Position numbers and translations under genes: made by a program. DNA of 64,000 nucleotides, from positions 372,001-436,000 of the forward strand of contig CAVSFO010000005.1 of the NCBI GenBank assembly GCA_963727245.1, given 5' to 3'. The stretch is from JBKQVT01 sp963727245. Its GTDB lineage: Bacteria > Planctomycetota > Planctomycetia > Pirellulales > Thermoguttaceae. Below are positions 37,442-47,949 of this stretch, in pieces (position 1 is the first letter of the stretch; every line of letters begins with the position of its first letter). A model generated the notes under the pieces. That model was not told where the DNA came from. It ran no database searches and saw only the letters and a program-made list of their open reading frames with translations.

Positions 37442-37783
37442 TCACTTCAGATGCATACCTATTGCTACGAATAGGAGGTAGAAGGATAATCCGACCAGGA
37501 CGGTGACCAATGCAGGAATGACGGCGAGGGGCGCCGACATGGTGCGGCGAATGAGAGCCGCCGCGGCGACCAGGAACGCCGCGACGACAACCCCGACTAA
37601 TGAGAAATGTCGGTCTGCACGTGGGAAATGTCGGTTGAGAACCTTTTCGCGTCCCGGAGCGTCTAGGGAGCGTCTAAGCTGAGCGGCGGCGGGACAGATG
37701 GCCGATTCCTCCGCCTGCCTTGTGAACCGGCCCAGCCGTAGCGGCGTCCAATTTCTCGGAAAGTGTCCCAGTGGGAGGAACAA
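37442..37783 (-). CDS. Possible small membrane protein
   Basis: The last 55 residues form two membrane segments (FSLVGVVVAAFLVAAAALI and PLAVIPALVTVLVGLSFYLLFVAI). The N-terminal part has no hydrophobic or family pattern and may not be translated; a start nearer 37620 is possible. No family recognised. It diverges from the next gene. Confidence 0.35.
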   Translation of the reverse strand: MFLPLGHFPRNWTPLRLGRFTRQAEESAICPAAAQLRRSLDAPGREKVLNRHFPRADRHFSLVGVVVAAFLVAAAALIRRTMSAPLAVIPALVTVLVGLSFYLLFVAIGMHLK

Positions 37784-37785
37784 GA

Positions 37786-39176
37786 ATGTCAGCGTTCAGT
37801 GGCAGTGACGACGTAGCGGCAATCGCCGCCGCGGAAGGGCGGTGCGGCTGCTGGCGGCCGAGGCTTCTTGCACTGCTGGTGCCGTTGACCGTTTGGGCTG
37901 TTTCCTGGGGTGTTGCCAGGGGCCAAGCGGAGGCAACGCCGACCGCCGGTTCCCAGAGGGCAGCGGCGAAGGACGCCGGGACTGGTGCGACTGTCGCAGG
38001 TCGTTCCGCGCGAGATATCCCGCTGGTCGTCCTGGAGGGCTATGGCTATTCAGGCCCGCCAGATTCCCCGGGCATGCGGCTGCCGTTGCTCACTTTATGT
38101 ACGCTGCCCAAGGCCAGCCGCCCCGCCGCGCGCAGCCTGCCGCCATCGACGATGCCCGGGGCGCCCGAATGGACCACGTTTTCCCCCTACTACGCCTCGC
38201 GTCCCACGCTGGAGGCCATCGGCGCCGGCAAGCTGGTCCCTCAGCCTCCAGCCGCCGGGGAGCCGCTTTACCTGGTTCTGACGGCCCCTTTCCTCAATAA
38301 CCGGAAGAACTGGTTGCCGACCAGCCTGACGCTTGCCGACAAGACCCTTACCTTGTCGGTCACGGCTTTGCTCGGCAGTGAGAAGTTCGCTCCGGCAATG
38401 AACTTCTCTTGCCGCCGCGTCCAACTCATCGCGCTGCCCGCCCTTCCGGCGGGCGATTACAAGCTGGTGCTGGAAGTCCGCCAACTCAGCGAGCCTTCAC
38501 CCTTCCCCTGTCTTTATTACGGCAATTTCGAGGACCGCGCCGTCACCGCCTTCACGCTGCCGGCCACCAGCGCAGCGACGGCCACCACCGCGATCACCGA
38601 GGCGGACCTCAGCAGACATGCCGCCCCGGCCTTGACACATCGGGTCTATCAGGACCTCCTTCACTTTGCCCGCTTTGCGGATCCCCAGACCCCCGCGGGC
38701 CCGCACCTCGACGTGGGCAAGCTTGATGCCTATCCCGCCATCTCGGAGTTCGACGCGGCGACCAATGCGCATCGTCACCCAAAGATCCCCACGACCGCCC
38801 CGGCCGACCTTACGCCCGGCCGGGTCTGGTGGATCTGGGCCGTGGTCACCGGTCCGAATCTCGACTCGGGCCAGTGGATGACGCTCCGCGAGGTCTACTG
38901 GGTGGACAACGCCTGTCGGATCGGGATCGACCTCTGGCGCGACAACGGGCCGCGCGAGAAGAACATCGCCCGCGCCCGTTTGTCGTGATTCTTGTCAGGT
39001 TGGCTCCGGTGAAGGCCGGAGACGGCAAGTTGAAGAAGGCCAAGGACGCCGGGTACACCTTCGCCATCGAGTGGCACCCGCACATCGCATCGAGCACCGG
39101 CGAGCCCTATAGCGAGCAGCCGCTGTCCAGCGTCCGCGAGCTGAAGCCGTGCCAGGCGCCGTTGCAGCTCAAATGA
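37786..39176 (+). CDS. Exported protein of unknown function, one frameshift
   Basis: About 463 residues. A membrane segment (LLALLVPLTVWAVSWGVARG, about 27-46) acts as signal. The rest is Pro/Ala-rich with beta-type segments, two Cys residues at LLTLCTL and NFSCRR, and ends in a domain reading VVILVRLAPVKAG...YTFAIEWHPHIASS. A frame break near 38965, ATCGCCCGCGCC, joins NIAR to RPFVVILV if one base is added; otherwise the protein stops at 38988. ATG 37786 is chosen over 37771. I do not recognise a family. Confidence 0.5.
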
Positions 39177-39343
39177 CCGATCCCCCCAAGACTTTTGCCT
39201 TCCGCATGGACCAAGAATCGCCGAGTCCATGACATGATAGGTTCAAAATCCGGAGGCGTTTCTGAATTCCCCCGCAATGGGGATCGAGCTATAATGGAAT
39301 GGTTCGATGGTCGTGTAGCCGGTGTTGTCGATTGGAGGATGCC

Positions 39344-39571
39344 GTGAAGTTCACTCGAATCACCCATAGCCCGGCGGTCATGGGCGGCAAGCCGTGCATT
39401 CGCGGCTTGCGCGTAACAGTCGGGACCATTGTGGGGTTGTTGGCTGCGGGCCAGTCGCGCGAGCGGATCCTGGCGGCCTATCCGTATCTTGAGCCGGCCG
39501 ACCTCAATGAGTGCCTGGCCTATGCGGCGTGGCGACTGGAGGAACGCGAAGAGGACCTGTTGGCCACATGA
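39344..39571 (+). CDS. DUF433 antitoxin (VapB-like)
   Basis: 75 residues from GTG 39344, with GGAGG 7 bases upstream. The sequence ITHSPAVMGGKPCIRGLRVTV, then ILAAYPYLEPADLNECLAYAAW, is the DUF433 family, a winged-helix antitoxin usually paired with a DUF5615 PIN-like toxin. The stop overlaps the next ATG (ACATGA). Its partner is only a remnant. Confidence 0.88.
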   Translation: MKFTRITHSPAVMGGKPCIRGLRVTVGTIVGLLAAGQSRERILAAYPYLEPADLNECLAYAAWRLEEREEDLLAT

Positions 39572-39654
39572 GCCTGCGTATTGTCGTCGCGTCTGCCGGT
39601 GCCTTGGTCGTGGTCGAGCCGGCGAAAAGCCGCGTGCGAGTTCTGCCGCTGTAG
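39568..39654 (+). pseudogene. Internally deleted DUF5615-type toxin
   Basis: 28 residues, MSLRIVVASAGALVVVEPAK and RVRVLPL. The first five residues match the usual start and the last twenty match the usual end (GALVVVEP...RVRVLPL) of PIN-like toxins found after DUF433, while the middle with all catalytic acidic residues is absent. It starts inside the antitoxin stop, as an intact partner would. Confidence 0.55.
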
Positions 39655-39768
39655 GGTCTTCGACGGGGGGCGTGTTCATCGCCGCTGCTCCTCACCCCCC
39701 GGACGCAGCCCGGGGCTTTTCGACGCCGATTCCCCGGCCCCTGGCCCCTGCTTCCAGAAACGAAGCGA

Positions 39769-39794
39769 CCCGGCTGGAGTTTCCTCCAGCCGGG
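39769..39794. terminator. Strong hairpin downstream of the 16S rRNA gene
   Basis: Perfect 11-bp stem CCCGGCTGGAG/CTCCAGCCGGG with a TTTC loop, about 110 bases past the 16S 3' end. No T-run follows on the minus strand, so it may need additional factors. The heptamer repeats CCCCGGC, CCCTGGC and CCCTGCT at 39732-39752 lie beside it. Confidence 0.55.
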
Positions 39795-39895
39795 CCGTGG
39801 CTTGATTGACTTGGTTGTGAGTGGACCTCAAACGCAGCTCAGCGCTGGCTCCACAATTTTGTCCATCTCGATCGTGAAATCGAGGCGGAGAAAAT

Positions 39896-41434
<1,539 letters not shown>

Positions 41435-41633
41435 TTGTAGCCTTATCCCACCCCGGATCGCTCCATTGGATCGCTCCACTGAATTTCCCCGCGGTGGTTT
41501 TGTGAACTACTGAGGTTCGTCCTAGACACATTACTCATTACTCGGCGCCGCCCCCCGCTCTCGCAGAGTGCGACACCCATTCTCTTCCAGTCTGAACTGG
41601 CTGAAAAAACAGAATTGAGGTTATCACAACCAA

Positions 41634-41647
41634 ATTGTCAAAGAGCA
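41634..41647 (-). promoter_or_regulatory. boxA antitermination element in the 16S leader
   Basis: TGCTCTTTGACAAT on the minus strand, one mismatch from the E. coli rrn boxA TGCTCTTTAACA, 200 bases before the 16S 5' end. It implies NusA/NusB-type antitermination of this lone 16S gene. Confidence 0.75.
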
Positions 41648-41693
41648 AGCTGCTTCTACCCGCCAGAGGCTTCCGCTTCAGGCGAGACACGTC

Positions 41694-41721
41694 ATTTTAA
41701 CAGTTCTTCGGCTGCCGTCAA
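41694..41721 (-). promoter_or_regulatory. 16S rRNA promoter
   Basis: On the minus strand TTGACG (41721-41716), a 16-base spacer, TAAAAT (41699-41694), about 45 bases upstream of boxA. Confidence 0.65.
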
Positions 41722-41869
41722 CACCCTCTCGACAAAATTTTTCCCTCATGGCCGTCGCCCCGGCTTCCCCGGGAATTACCGGGAATTTAAGCTACAGTTG
41801 ACTGAGAACCCCCGCGAGTCCTTGCGGCAGAACCTTGACCGCCCGAAAAACGTCCTCACCGGCGCTGCC

Positions 41870-43003
41870 ATGAATCCAATCCCCGTAACGACCGGCTACG
41901 CCCGGCTGAAGCCTTGGCCCGCCCGGGCGGTGTTGCTTGCCTGGGCGCTGCTCACGGTATTCTGCCTGGTGAGGATGCCAACCCCCCCGCCAGTATGCAA
42001 CGCCGACGAGCAGAGCATGGACAAGGGCGACGTGGCGTTGTATCGGGCCGAGGTCAAACGCATCCACGCCGGCGAGAACTACTACCTGGCGGCGGCCCGG
42101 GAGTTGGTCGCCCGCGGCTATCCCACCCGCAGCGTGTTCAACTGGCGCACTCCCCTGCCCATGTGGCTGATCGGAGTGATGCCCCGGCCGCTCTTCGGCA
42201 AAGTGATGCTCTGCCTGTTGGGCTTGGCCCTGATCCTGCTGGGCTTCGAGGCAACGTCCCGCGAGCAACCCAACATCTGGCGCGGTCCCTTGCCGCTGGC
42301 GGTGCTGCTGGCCGGGGCGCTGTTGCCCTGCCTCTTGGGCTGGCTGTACGTCCTGCCCGTGCTCTGGGCGGGCATCTTCATCGGCCTGTCGGTCTGCGCC
42401 TATGGCGTGAATCGCCCCTGGCTGGGCGCCACCGCCGGCCTGGCGGCCGTCTTCTTCCGCGAGCTGGCCTTGCCGTACTGCCTGTTGGGCGTTGCCCTGG
42501 CCGCCTGGCACAAGCGACGCGGCGAACTGGTGGTCTGGCTGATCGGCCTGGCGGCCTGGGCGGTCTTCTTCGGCCTCCACTGCCTCCAGGTCGAACAGCT
42601 CATGGCGCCCGACGCCGCCGCCCATCGCCACGGCTGGGTCCAACTGGGCGGCATCACGTTCGTCCAGGCCACCATGCAAATGAACTCCGCCCTGCTGCTG
42701 CTGCCGCAATGGGTCACTGCACTTTTCTTTGTGGCCACCCTCTGCGGCCTGGCCGGCTGGCATTCGCCGCTGGGCCAACGGATCGGATTGACCATGTGCC
42801 TGTTCATCGTGGCCTTCTCGATCGTGGGGCAGGACTTCAATCGCTACTGGGGCCTCTTGTTCGCGCCCTTGGCGTGCTTCGGCGTGGTACGGTTTCCGGC
42901 CTCGCTGGCCGACCTCTGCAAGGCCGCATGCAGAACCACCTCCGCAAGACGCGACGACCTGGAACTGACCGGCACCCAGGCCGCCGTGGGCGGGCAGGGG
43001 TAG
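41870..43003 (+). CDS. Polytopic membrane protein of unknown function
   Basis: Encodes 377 residues with about nine hydrophobic segments (AVLLAWALLTVFCLV at 24-38; VMLCLLGLALILLGF; LPLAVLLAGALLPCLLG; and others). An N-terminal periplasmic-type region contains MDKGDVALYRAEVKRIHAGENYYLAAA, and RSVFNWRTPLPMWLIGVMP resembles the luminal loop of glycosyltransferases of the GT-C/ArnT type found in planctomycetes, but no catalytic motif is certain. It diverges from the 16S gene. Intact. Confidence 0.6.
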   Translation: MNPIPVTTGYARLKPWPARAVLLAWALLTVFCLVRMPTPPPVCNADEQSMDKGDVALYRAEVKRIHAGENYYLAAARELVARGYPTRSVFNWRTPLPMWLIGVMPRPLFGKVMLCLLGLALILLGFEATSREQPNIWRGPLPLAVLLAGALLPCLLGWLYVLPVLWAGIFIGLSVCAYGVNRPWLGATAGLAAVFFRELALPYCLLGVALAAWHKRRGELVVWLIGLAAWAVFFGLHCLQVEQLMAPDAAAHRHGWVQLGGITFVQATMQMNSALLLLPQWVTALFFVATLCGLAGWHSPLGQRIGLTMCLFIVAFSIVGQDFNRYWGLLFAPLACFGVVRFPASLADLCKAACRTTSARRDDLELTGTQAAVGGQG

Positions 43004-43050
43004 TCTTCCTTCCGCCCTCCTTGTGTGGCGTCGTGGTGCGGCCGGGTTAT

Positions 43051-43404
43051 CCGGTGGCTGACGCCACCGGCTCGCCTTCCCTTTGCACTCGGCGCTTTGA
43101 GGTGCCGCAACGATATCCGGTGGCTGACGCCACCGGCTCGCCTTCCCTTTGCACTCGGCGCTTTGAGGTGCCGCAACGATATCCGGTGGCTGACGCCACC
43201 GGCTCGCCTTCCCTTTGCACTCGGCACCTTGAGGCGTCGCGACGTTATCCGGTGGCTGACGCCACCGGCTCGCCTTCCCTTTGCACTCGGCACTTTGAGG
43301 TGCCGCAACGATATCCGGTGGCTGACGCCACCGGCTCGCCTTCCCTTTGCACTCGGCGCTTTGAGGTGCCGCAACGATATCCGGTGGCTGACGCCACCGG
43401 CTCG
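43051..43404. repeat. 66-bp tandem repeat array, six hairpin copies
   Basis: The palindrome CCGGTGGCTGACGCCACCGG followed by CTCG starts at 43051, 43117, 43183, 43249, 43315 and 43381, exactly 66 bases apart. The 42-base remainder of each unit is nearly constant (CTTCCCTTTGCACTCGG..., then a variable core CGCTTTGAGGTGCCGCAACG / CACCTTGAGGCGTCGCGACG). Fourth-unit changes are concentrated in the core. 66 is a multiple of three, so frames stay open on both strands, but no start supports translation. It lies between the membrane gene and a 290-base blank spacer (43463-43754). Confidence 0.95.
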
Positions 43405-43418
43405 GGGTCGTTGTTTTT

Positions 43419-43446
43419 CCTTCCGCCCTCCGCCCTCCGCCTTCCG
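43419..43446. repeat. Heptamer array CCTTCCG type
   Basis: CCTTCCG, CCCTCCG, CCCTCCG, CCTTCCG, just after the 66-bp array; a shorter CCTTCCG, CCCTCCT pair precedes it at about 43010-43023. Complementary in kind to the array after parB. Confidence 0.9.
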
Positions 43447-43754
43447 AAGATAGGCAAACCGTGTTGGGTTTCACGTTTCTGCGGCGGCCGACTTACTTGA
43501 ACCAAAAAATCACCCAACCAGCCTGCGCCGCAAAACGTGCATTGTTATCTGCTTGCAGGCGTGGGACTAACGCCGACGCGAGAACTGCGTAGGGCGGGAA
43601 CTGCGCTGGAATTGAGCACGATTCTGGTGCGAATTCCTCGTCCCATTTTGCCGATAGCTTCTCTTGTCGGCATTTAACCCATTTTCTCTCACATGCGCAT
43701 AGTCCCCAGTTACTTTGGGCAGCCGCGCACAACCGTAGGAGACAACGGCCGGAA

Positions 43755-44048
43755 ATGTTGACCCATGTTCAACAGATCGACAGCATGAATGACTTACGAG
43801 AATACGTCCGCACGACCATTTGCGGGCAATATCAACTCCTGGACGGGGCCTTTCCAATGACCGAGCGGATCATCTTGCGGGGCGGCAAGCCCTGCGGCAT
43901 CTATTTTCGCCTGCACGGCCCCCGGGCGACCCAGTTTTCGGCAATCTGGGAAACCGATCGCAATCAAATCCTGTTTTACGGTTCCGCAGGCGAGCGTTTT
44001 CAAAAGACCCAACTCGTGGAGGCGCCGGCCCTGGAATATGCGGCCTAA
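43755..44048 (+). CDS. Conserved small protein upstream of csrA
   Basis: 97 residues (or 87 from ATG 43785: MNDLREYVRTTICGQYQLL). The sequence includes GAFPMTERIILRGGKPCGIYFRLHGPRATQFSAIWE and FYGSAGERFQKTQLVEAP. Soluble, alpha/beta-like, no recognised motif. It lies 63 bases before csrA, same strand, and may be cotranscribed. Confidence 0.65.
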   Translation: MLTHVQQIDSMNDLREYVRTTICGQYQLLDGAFPMTERIILRGGKPCGIYFRLHGPRATQFSAIWETDRNQILFYGSAGERFQKTQLVEAPALEYAA

Positions 44049-44111
44049 GCGGCCCGACTGGTGATCCTGGTATACATACTTATACTATACGAGCGACAGG
44101 GAGGTTGTGCG

Positions 44112-44279
44112 ATGTTGGTCCTATCACGGCGGGAGAGGCAACGGATCAAGCTCGGCGATTCCATCGTGCTCACCGTGGTTCGGGTGAGCGGCGACCGGGT
44201 CCGTTTGGGCATCGAAGCCCCCGCGGACGTCCGCGTGTTGCGCAAGGAGTTGGAGCGGCAGCCAGCCCCGGACAAGTGA
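44112..44279 (+). CDS. csrA: Carbon storage regulator CsrA
   Basis: 55 residues, a normal CsrA length. MLVLSRRERQRIKLGDSIVLTVVRVSGDRVRLGIEAPADVRVLRKEL has the conserved Leu4, Arg6, and the RNA-contacting VRLGIEAP and R44-type positions. CsrA binds GGA motifs in mRNA leaders. RBS GGAGG 10 bases upstream. AT-rich TATACATACTTATACTATAC before it may hold a promoter. Confidence 0.95.
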   Translation: MLVLSRRERQRIKLGDSIVLTVVRVSGDRVRLGIEAPADVRVLRKELERQPAPDK

Positions 44280-44308
44280 GCGGCGCGGGGGCTGGGATTA
44301 TTCGTTAT

Positions 44309-44328
44309 CCGTAGGCTCACGCCTACGG
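44309..44328. repeat. Hairpin CCGTAGGC-TCAC-GCCTACGG
   Basis: Single copy of the hairpin family at 43051-43404 and 19862-19881, preceded by TAT and followed by CTCGGG as in the others. Possible csrA terminator. Confidence 0.85.
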
Positions 44329-44369
44329 CTCGGGCCCCTCTTGCCGCGGTTGGCCGGGATGAATCAGAC

Positions 44370-44448
44370 CGTGCCACGGCCGTGTCAGCCGTGCCGCGTT
44401 TGCAAGGGCTTGCCCCCGCTTCAGCACGGCTGACACAGCCGTGGCACG
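44370..44448. repeat. Inverted repeat with perfect 25-base arms
   Basis: Arms at 44370-44394 and 44424-44448 (CGTGCCACGGCCGTGTCAGC onward). They stand in the csrA-argB spacer with no coding function seen. Confidence 0.85.
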
Positions 44449-44611
44449 TGGCCGACGGAGTGCCCGCGAGGGCCTTTCCCCCCGTTGACAATCGCGGCAG
44501 GAAGGCTAAAATGCAGGGTTTCCCCGGCGTGGGGGTTCCAGGCCGGGGGGAGCCTTTTTTGCATTCCCTTGGCATCCACCCTCAAGGGCCGCTGGCCGGG
44601 AGGATCTCGCG

Positions 44612-45499
44612 TTGCAAGACGCCATGCAGAAAGCCGACGTCCTGATCGAGGCGCTCTCCTGGATCCGCCAGTTCCAAGGCAAAGTGACCGTCATCAAGCT
44701 GGGCGGGAGCGTCATGGAGAACGACCGGTCGCTGCTCCACCTCCTGCTGGACATCATCTTCATGGAGACGGTCGGCATGAAGCCCGTGCTTGTCCACGGG
44801 GGCGGCGCCGCCATCAGCCGCGCCATGGCCGAGGCCGGCCTGGAGCCGCGTTTCGTGCAAGGACGCCGCTACACCGATGACGCCACGCTGCAAATCGTCG
44901 AGCGCGTCCTGGCCGGCGAGATCAACGAGCGGCTCGCCGCCGAGATCGTGCAGAATGGCGGCCGAGCCCAGCCGCTGAACTTCCACACCACCAACGTCCT
45001 CCGCGGCGAGCGCATCGATCTGGAGGGAGAAAACGGCGAAATGATCGACCTGGGCCACGTCGGCCGGGTCACCGAAGTCGACCGCGCCACCATCGATAAG
45101 CTCTTCGCCCAGGGCATCGTGCCCGTCATCCCCTCGATGTGCATCACCAAGGACGGCCAAAAGCTCAACGTCAACGCCGACACCGCCGCCACGGCCGTCG
45201 CCGAGGCCCTGCACGCCGAGAAGCTCGTCTGCCTCAGCGACGTCAACGGCGTGCGCCGCGATCGCAACGACCCCGAGTCGCTCATCGACTCGCTCACGGC
45301 CGATCAGGCCCGCGAGATGATCGCCTCCGGCGCCATCGAAGCCGGCATGATCCCCAAGGTGCAGGCCTGCCTGGAGACGCTGGAACGGGGGGTCCGCAAG
45401 GTCCACATCATCGACGGCCGCCTCCGCCATTCCTTGCTGCTGGAAGTCTATACCAGCAAGGGCGTCGGCACGGAAATCCTCAAGAACGGAAAAGCATAG
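44612..45499 (+). CDS. argB: Acetylglutamate kinase
   Basis: Encodes 295 residues from TTG 44612; GGGAGG lies 8 bases before it, while ATG 44624 is too far from it, so TTG is chosen. Second step of arginine synthesis. Amino-acid kinase fold: VIKLGGSVME (ATP), LVHGGGAAISRAM (substrate), NVNADTAATAVAEAL, and CLSDVNGVRRD. Intact. It is followed after a 180-base repeat-bearing spacer by argD and argF. Confidence 0.96.
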   Translation: MQDAMQKADVLIEALSWIRQFQGKVTVIKLGGSVMENDRSLLHLLLDIIFMETVGMKPVLVHGGGAAISRAMAEAGLEPRFVQGRRYTDDATLQIVERVLAGEINERLAAEIVQNGGRAQPLNFHTTNVLRGERIDLEGENGEMIDLGHVGRVTEVDRATIDKLFAQGIVPVIPSMCITKDGQKLNVNADTAATAVAEALHAEKLVCLSDVNGVRRDRNDPESLIDSLTADQAREMIASGAIEAGMIPKVQACLETLERGVRKVHIIDGRLRHSLLLEVYTSKGVGTEILKNGKA

Positions 45500-45666
45500 G
45501 GATTTAGGGATTTAGGGATTTAGGGATTTGGGGATTGGAAAGGGTGACGATGGACACGCAAGAATTCCGCAACCTCAAGACACGGCATGCCCGCCGAGTT
45601 CGGGCGCGCCGGCGCCGCCGTTCTCCCCAATCCCTAATCCCCAATCCCTAATTCCTTATCCCCGAC
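45497..45666. repeat. Short-unit tandem arrays flanking the argB-argD spacer
   Basis: 45497-45538 has five 8-base units (TAGGGATT four times, TGGGGATT once), starting in the argB stop codon. 45625-45666 has 7-base units CCCCAAT, CCCTAAT, CCCCAAT, CCCTAAT, TCCTTAT, CCCCGAC. The two face each other as imperfect complements. Confidence 0.9.
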
Positions 45667-45678
45667 AGGAGTCCCCCG

Positions 45679-46887
45679 GTGGCGCGGCGCGGCACGATGA
45701 ATTCTGACGAAGTCCTCAAGCTCTTCCAACGCTACGTGATCCCCAACTACGGACGTTTCCCCATCGCCCTGGTCCGCGGCGAGGGCTCCTGGGTGTGGGA
45801 CAACGAGGGTAATCGCTATCTCGACCTGTTTCCCGGCTGGGGCTGCAACCTGCTGGGCCATTGCCCGGCGCCGGTCGTCGAGGCCGTCCGCGACCAGTTG
45901 GGCAAGTTGATCCACGTTCCCAACACCTGGCACACCGAGTTGCAGGGGCTCTGGGCCCAGGCGCTTTCGGAGCGGAGTTTCGGCGGGCAGGCGTTCTTCT
46001 GCAACTCGGGCACCGAGGCCAACGAGGCGGCCATCAAGCTGGTCCGGCTGCACAGCACGCCCAAACGCCGCTACAAGATCATCACCTTCGAGGGCGGCTT
46101 CCACGGCCGCACCCTGGGCTCGACCACCGCCACCGCCCAGCCCAAGTATCACGAGGGCCTGGGACCGCTGATGGCCGGGTTCACCTACGCGCCGCTGGGC
46201 GATCTGGACGCCACCGCCGCGTTGATCGACGACGAGACCGCCGCCATCATGATCGAGCCCATCCAGGGGGAAGGCGGCGTCCGCATTCCGCCCGAGGGAT
46301 TCCTGGCCGGCCTGCGGAAACTCGCCGACGAGCACGAGTTGCTGCTGGTGTTCGACGAGGTGCAGACGGGCTGCGGGCGCACGGGCGATTGGTTCGCCTA
46401 CCAGGGCGTCGGCGTCACGCCCGACATCATGACCCTGGCCAAATCGATCTGCGGCGGCCTGGCCGGCGCCGCCATGCTGGCCAAGCCGGAGATTGCCCCC
46501 AGCCTGCGGCCGGGGATGCACGCGGCCACCTTCGGCGGCAACCCCATCGCCGCCCGCGCCGGCCTGGCCGCCATCGAAATGATCGAAAAACAGGACCTCC
46601 TGGCCGCCGCCAAGCGGCTGGGCGAATTGTTCCGCAGCCGCTTCGAGCAACTCCGCCAGCAGTGCGACCTGATCCGCGAAGTCCGCGTCCGCGGCGTCAT
46701 GATCGGCATCGAACTGGCCGTCGAGGGCGCGCCGGTCGTCAAGGCCTGCCTGGAGCGGAACCTCTTGATCAATTGCACCCACGGCACGGTCATCCGCCTC
46801 TTGCCGGCGATGACCCTCACCGAAGAGCAGGCCCACGAAGGATGCGACATCCTGGCCGACGTGCTGGTGCGTCAGGGAGCGGCATGA
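45679..46887 (+). CDS. argD: Acetylornithine aminotransferase
   Basis: Encodes 402 residues, class III PLP aminotransferase. AGGAG sits 7 bases before GTG 45679, which is preferred to ATG 45697. FFCNSGTEANEAAIKLVR, GGFHGRT, EPIQGEGGV, FDEVQTGCGRTG and the PLP-lysine motif MTLAKSICGG are all present. It makes acetylornithine from acetylglutamate semialdehyde. Its stop overlaps the argF start (ATGA). Confidence 0.95.
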   Translation: MARRGTMNSDEVLKLFQRYVIPNYGRFPIALVRGEGSWVWDNEGNRYLDLFPGWGCNLLGHCPAPVVEAVRDQLGKLIHVPNTWHTELQGLWAQALSERSFGGQAFFCNSGTEANEAAIKLVRLHSTPKRRYKIITFEGGFHGRTLGSTTATAQPKYHEGLGPLMAGFTYAPLGDLDATAALIDDETAAIMIEPIQGEGGVRIPPEGFLAGLRKLADEHELLLVFDEVQTGCGRTGDWFAYQGVGVTPDIMTLAKSICGGLAGAAMLAKPEIAPSLRPGMHAATFGGNPIAARAGLAAIEMIEKQDLLAAAKRLGELFRSRFEQLRQQCDLIREVRVRGVMIGIELAVEGAPVVKACLERNLLINCTHGTVIRLLPAMTLTEEQAHEGCDILADVLVRQGAA

Positions 46888-47811
46888 TGCGACACCTCAT
46901 GACGTTGGCCGATCTGACGGCGGGCGAGATCGAGCGGATCTTCTCCATCAGCGAGGACCTCAAGGCCAAGTTCAGCCGCGGCCTGCGCGAGCCGCTGCTG
47001 CCCGGCCGGGTAATGGCCCTGCTCTTCGAGAAGCAGTCGCTGCGGACCCGCGTCAGCTTCGAGTCGGCCATGGCCCACTTGGGCGGCAGCTCGCTGTTCC
47101 TGGGCTCCGAGGTCGGCTTTCGGGCGCCGCGAGACCATCGCCGATTTCGCCCGCGTGCTCAGCGAGTACGTCGACGTGGTCGTGATCCGCTGCCACCGCC
47201 ACCAAGCGGCCGTCGAGCTGGCCGAGCATTGCACCTGCTCGGTGATCAACGGCCTGACCGACTTCGGCCATCCCTGCCAGGCGCTGGGCGACCTCTATAC
47301 GATCCGCGAGCTGATCGGCCGCCTGGATGGCCATACCCTCGCCTGGGTGGGCGATGCCAACAACGTCGCCCGCAGCCTTGCCCTGGGCTGCGGCAAGCTG
47401 GGCATGCGCATGGTCATGGCCACGCCGGAAAAATACCAGTTCAGCCGCCAGGCGCTGGAGTGGATCAAGGCGAAAGTGCCCGCGCTGGAACTGACGGTGA
47501 CGACCGATCCGGCCCGGGCGGTCTGCGACGCGGTGGCCATTTACACCGACGTTTGGGCCAGTATGGGCCAGGAGCCGGAGCGTGACGCCCGCCGCCGCGA
47601 CTTTGCCGCCTACCAGGTCAACGCCGAGGTGATGTCGCACGCCCAGCAGGGGGCGATCTTCATGCACTGCATGCCGGCCCGCCGCGGCGAGGAGGTGACC
47701 GACGAGGTGATCGACGGCCCGCAGAGCGTGGTTGTCCCCCAGGCCGCCAACCGCCTGCACGTGCAGAAGGGCATCCTCGCCTGGCTGCTGACGGCAAAAG
47801 ACAAGGGATAA
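46884..47811 (+). CDS. argF: Ornithine carbamoyltransferase, one frameshift
   Basis: About 308 residues. Carbamoyl phosphate site SLRTRVSFE (STRTR-type, Ser-Leu here), HPCQALGDLYTI, the WVGDANNVARS segment, and HCMPARRGEE near the end. A frame break near 47120-47130: GAGGTCGGCTTTCGG reads EVGFGRRETIADFARVL if one T is removed, matching the family. Converts ornithine to citrulline. Coupled to argD. Confidence 0.94.
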
Positions 47812-47826
47812 GCGACCGACGAAACA

Positions 47827-47871
47827 GGGGGACTGTCCCAATTTTCGTTCGACGAAAATGGGACTGTCCCC
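47827..47871. repeat. Inverted repeat, GGGGACTGTCCC family, short form
   Basis: Compact version: GGGACTGTCCCAATTTTCGT and its complement with a 4-base centre. Related to 12602-12641, 26941-27021 and 50964-51044. Confidence 0.9.
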
Positions 47872-47949
47872 TTCGGAGCAGCCGCCACGCTGACTGGCGA
47901 TCGAGGCATCATTCGCTCCACGGCCTACGCCTATGGGATAGCGCAGTCG

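Noticed and set aside
39769..39794. tRNA or 5S gene after 16S
   Set aside because: Only a simple hairpin and heptamer repeats are there; no T-loop, CCA or 5S pattern.
43051..43404. CRISPR-like regular array
   Set aside because: The repeats and the intervening 42 bases are both nearly constant, the unit is 66 bp, and there are no cas genes; it is a tandem repeat.
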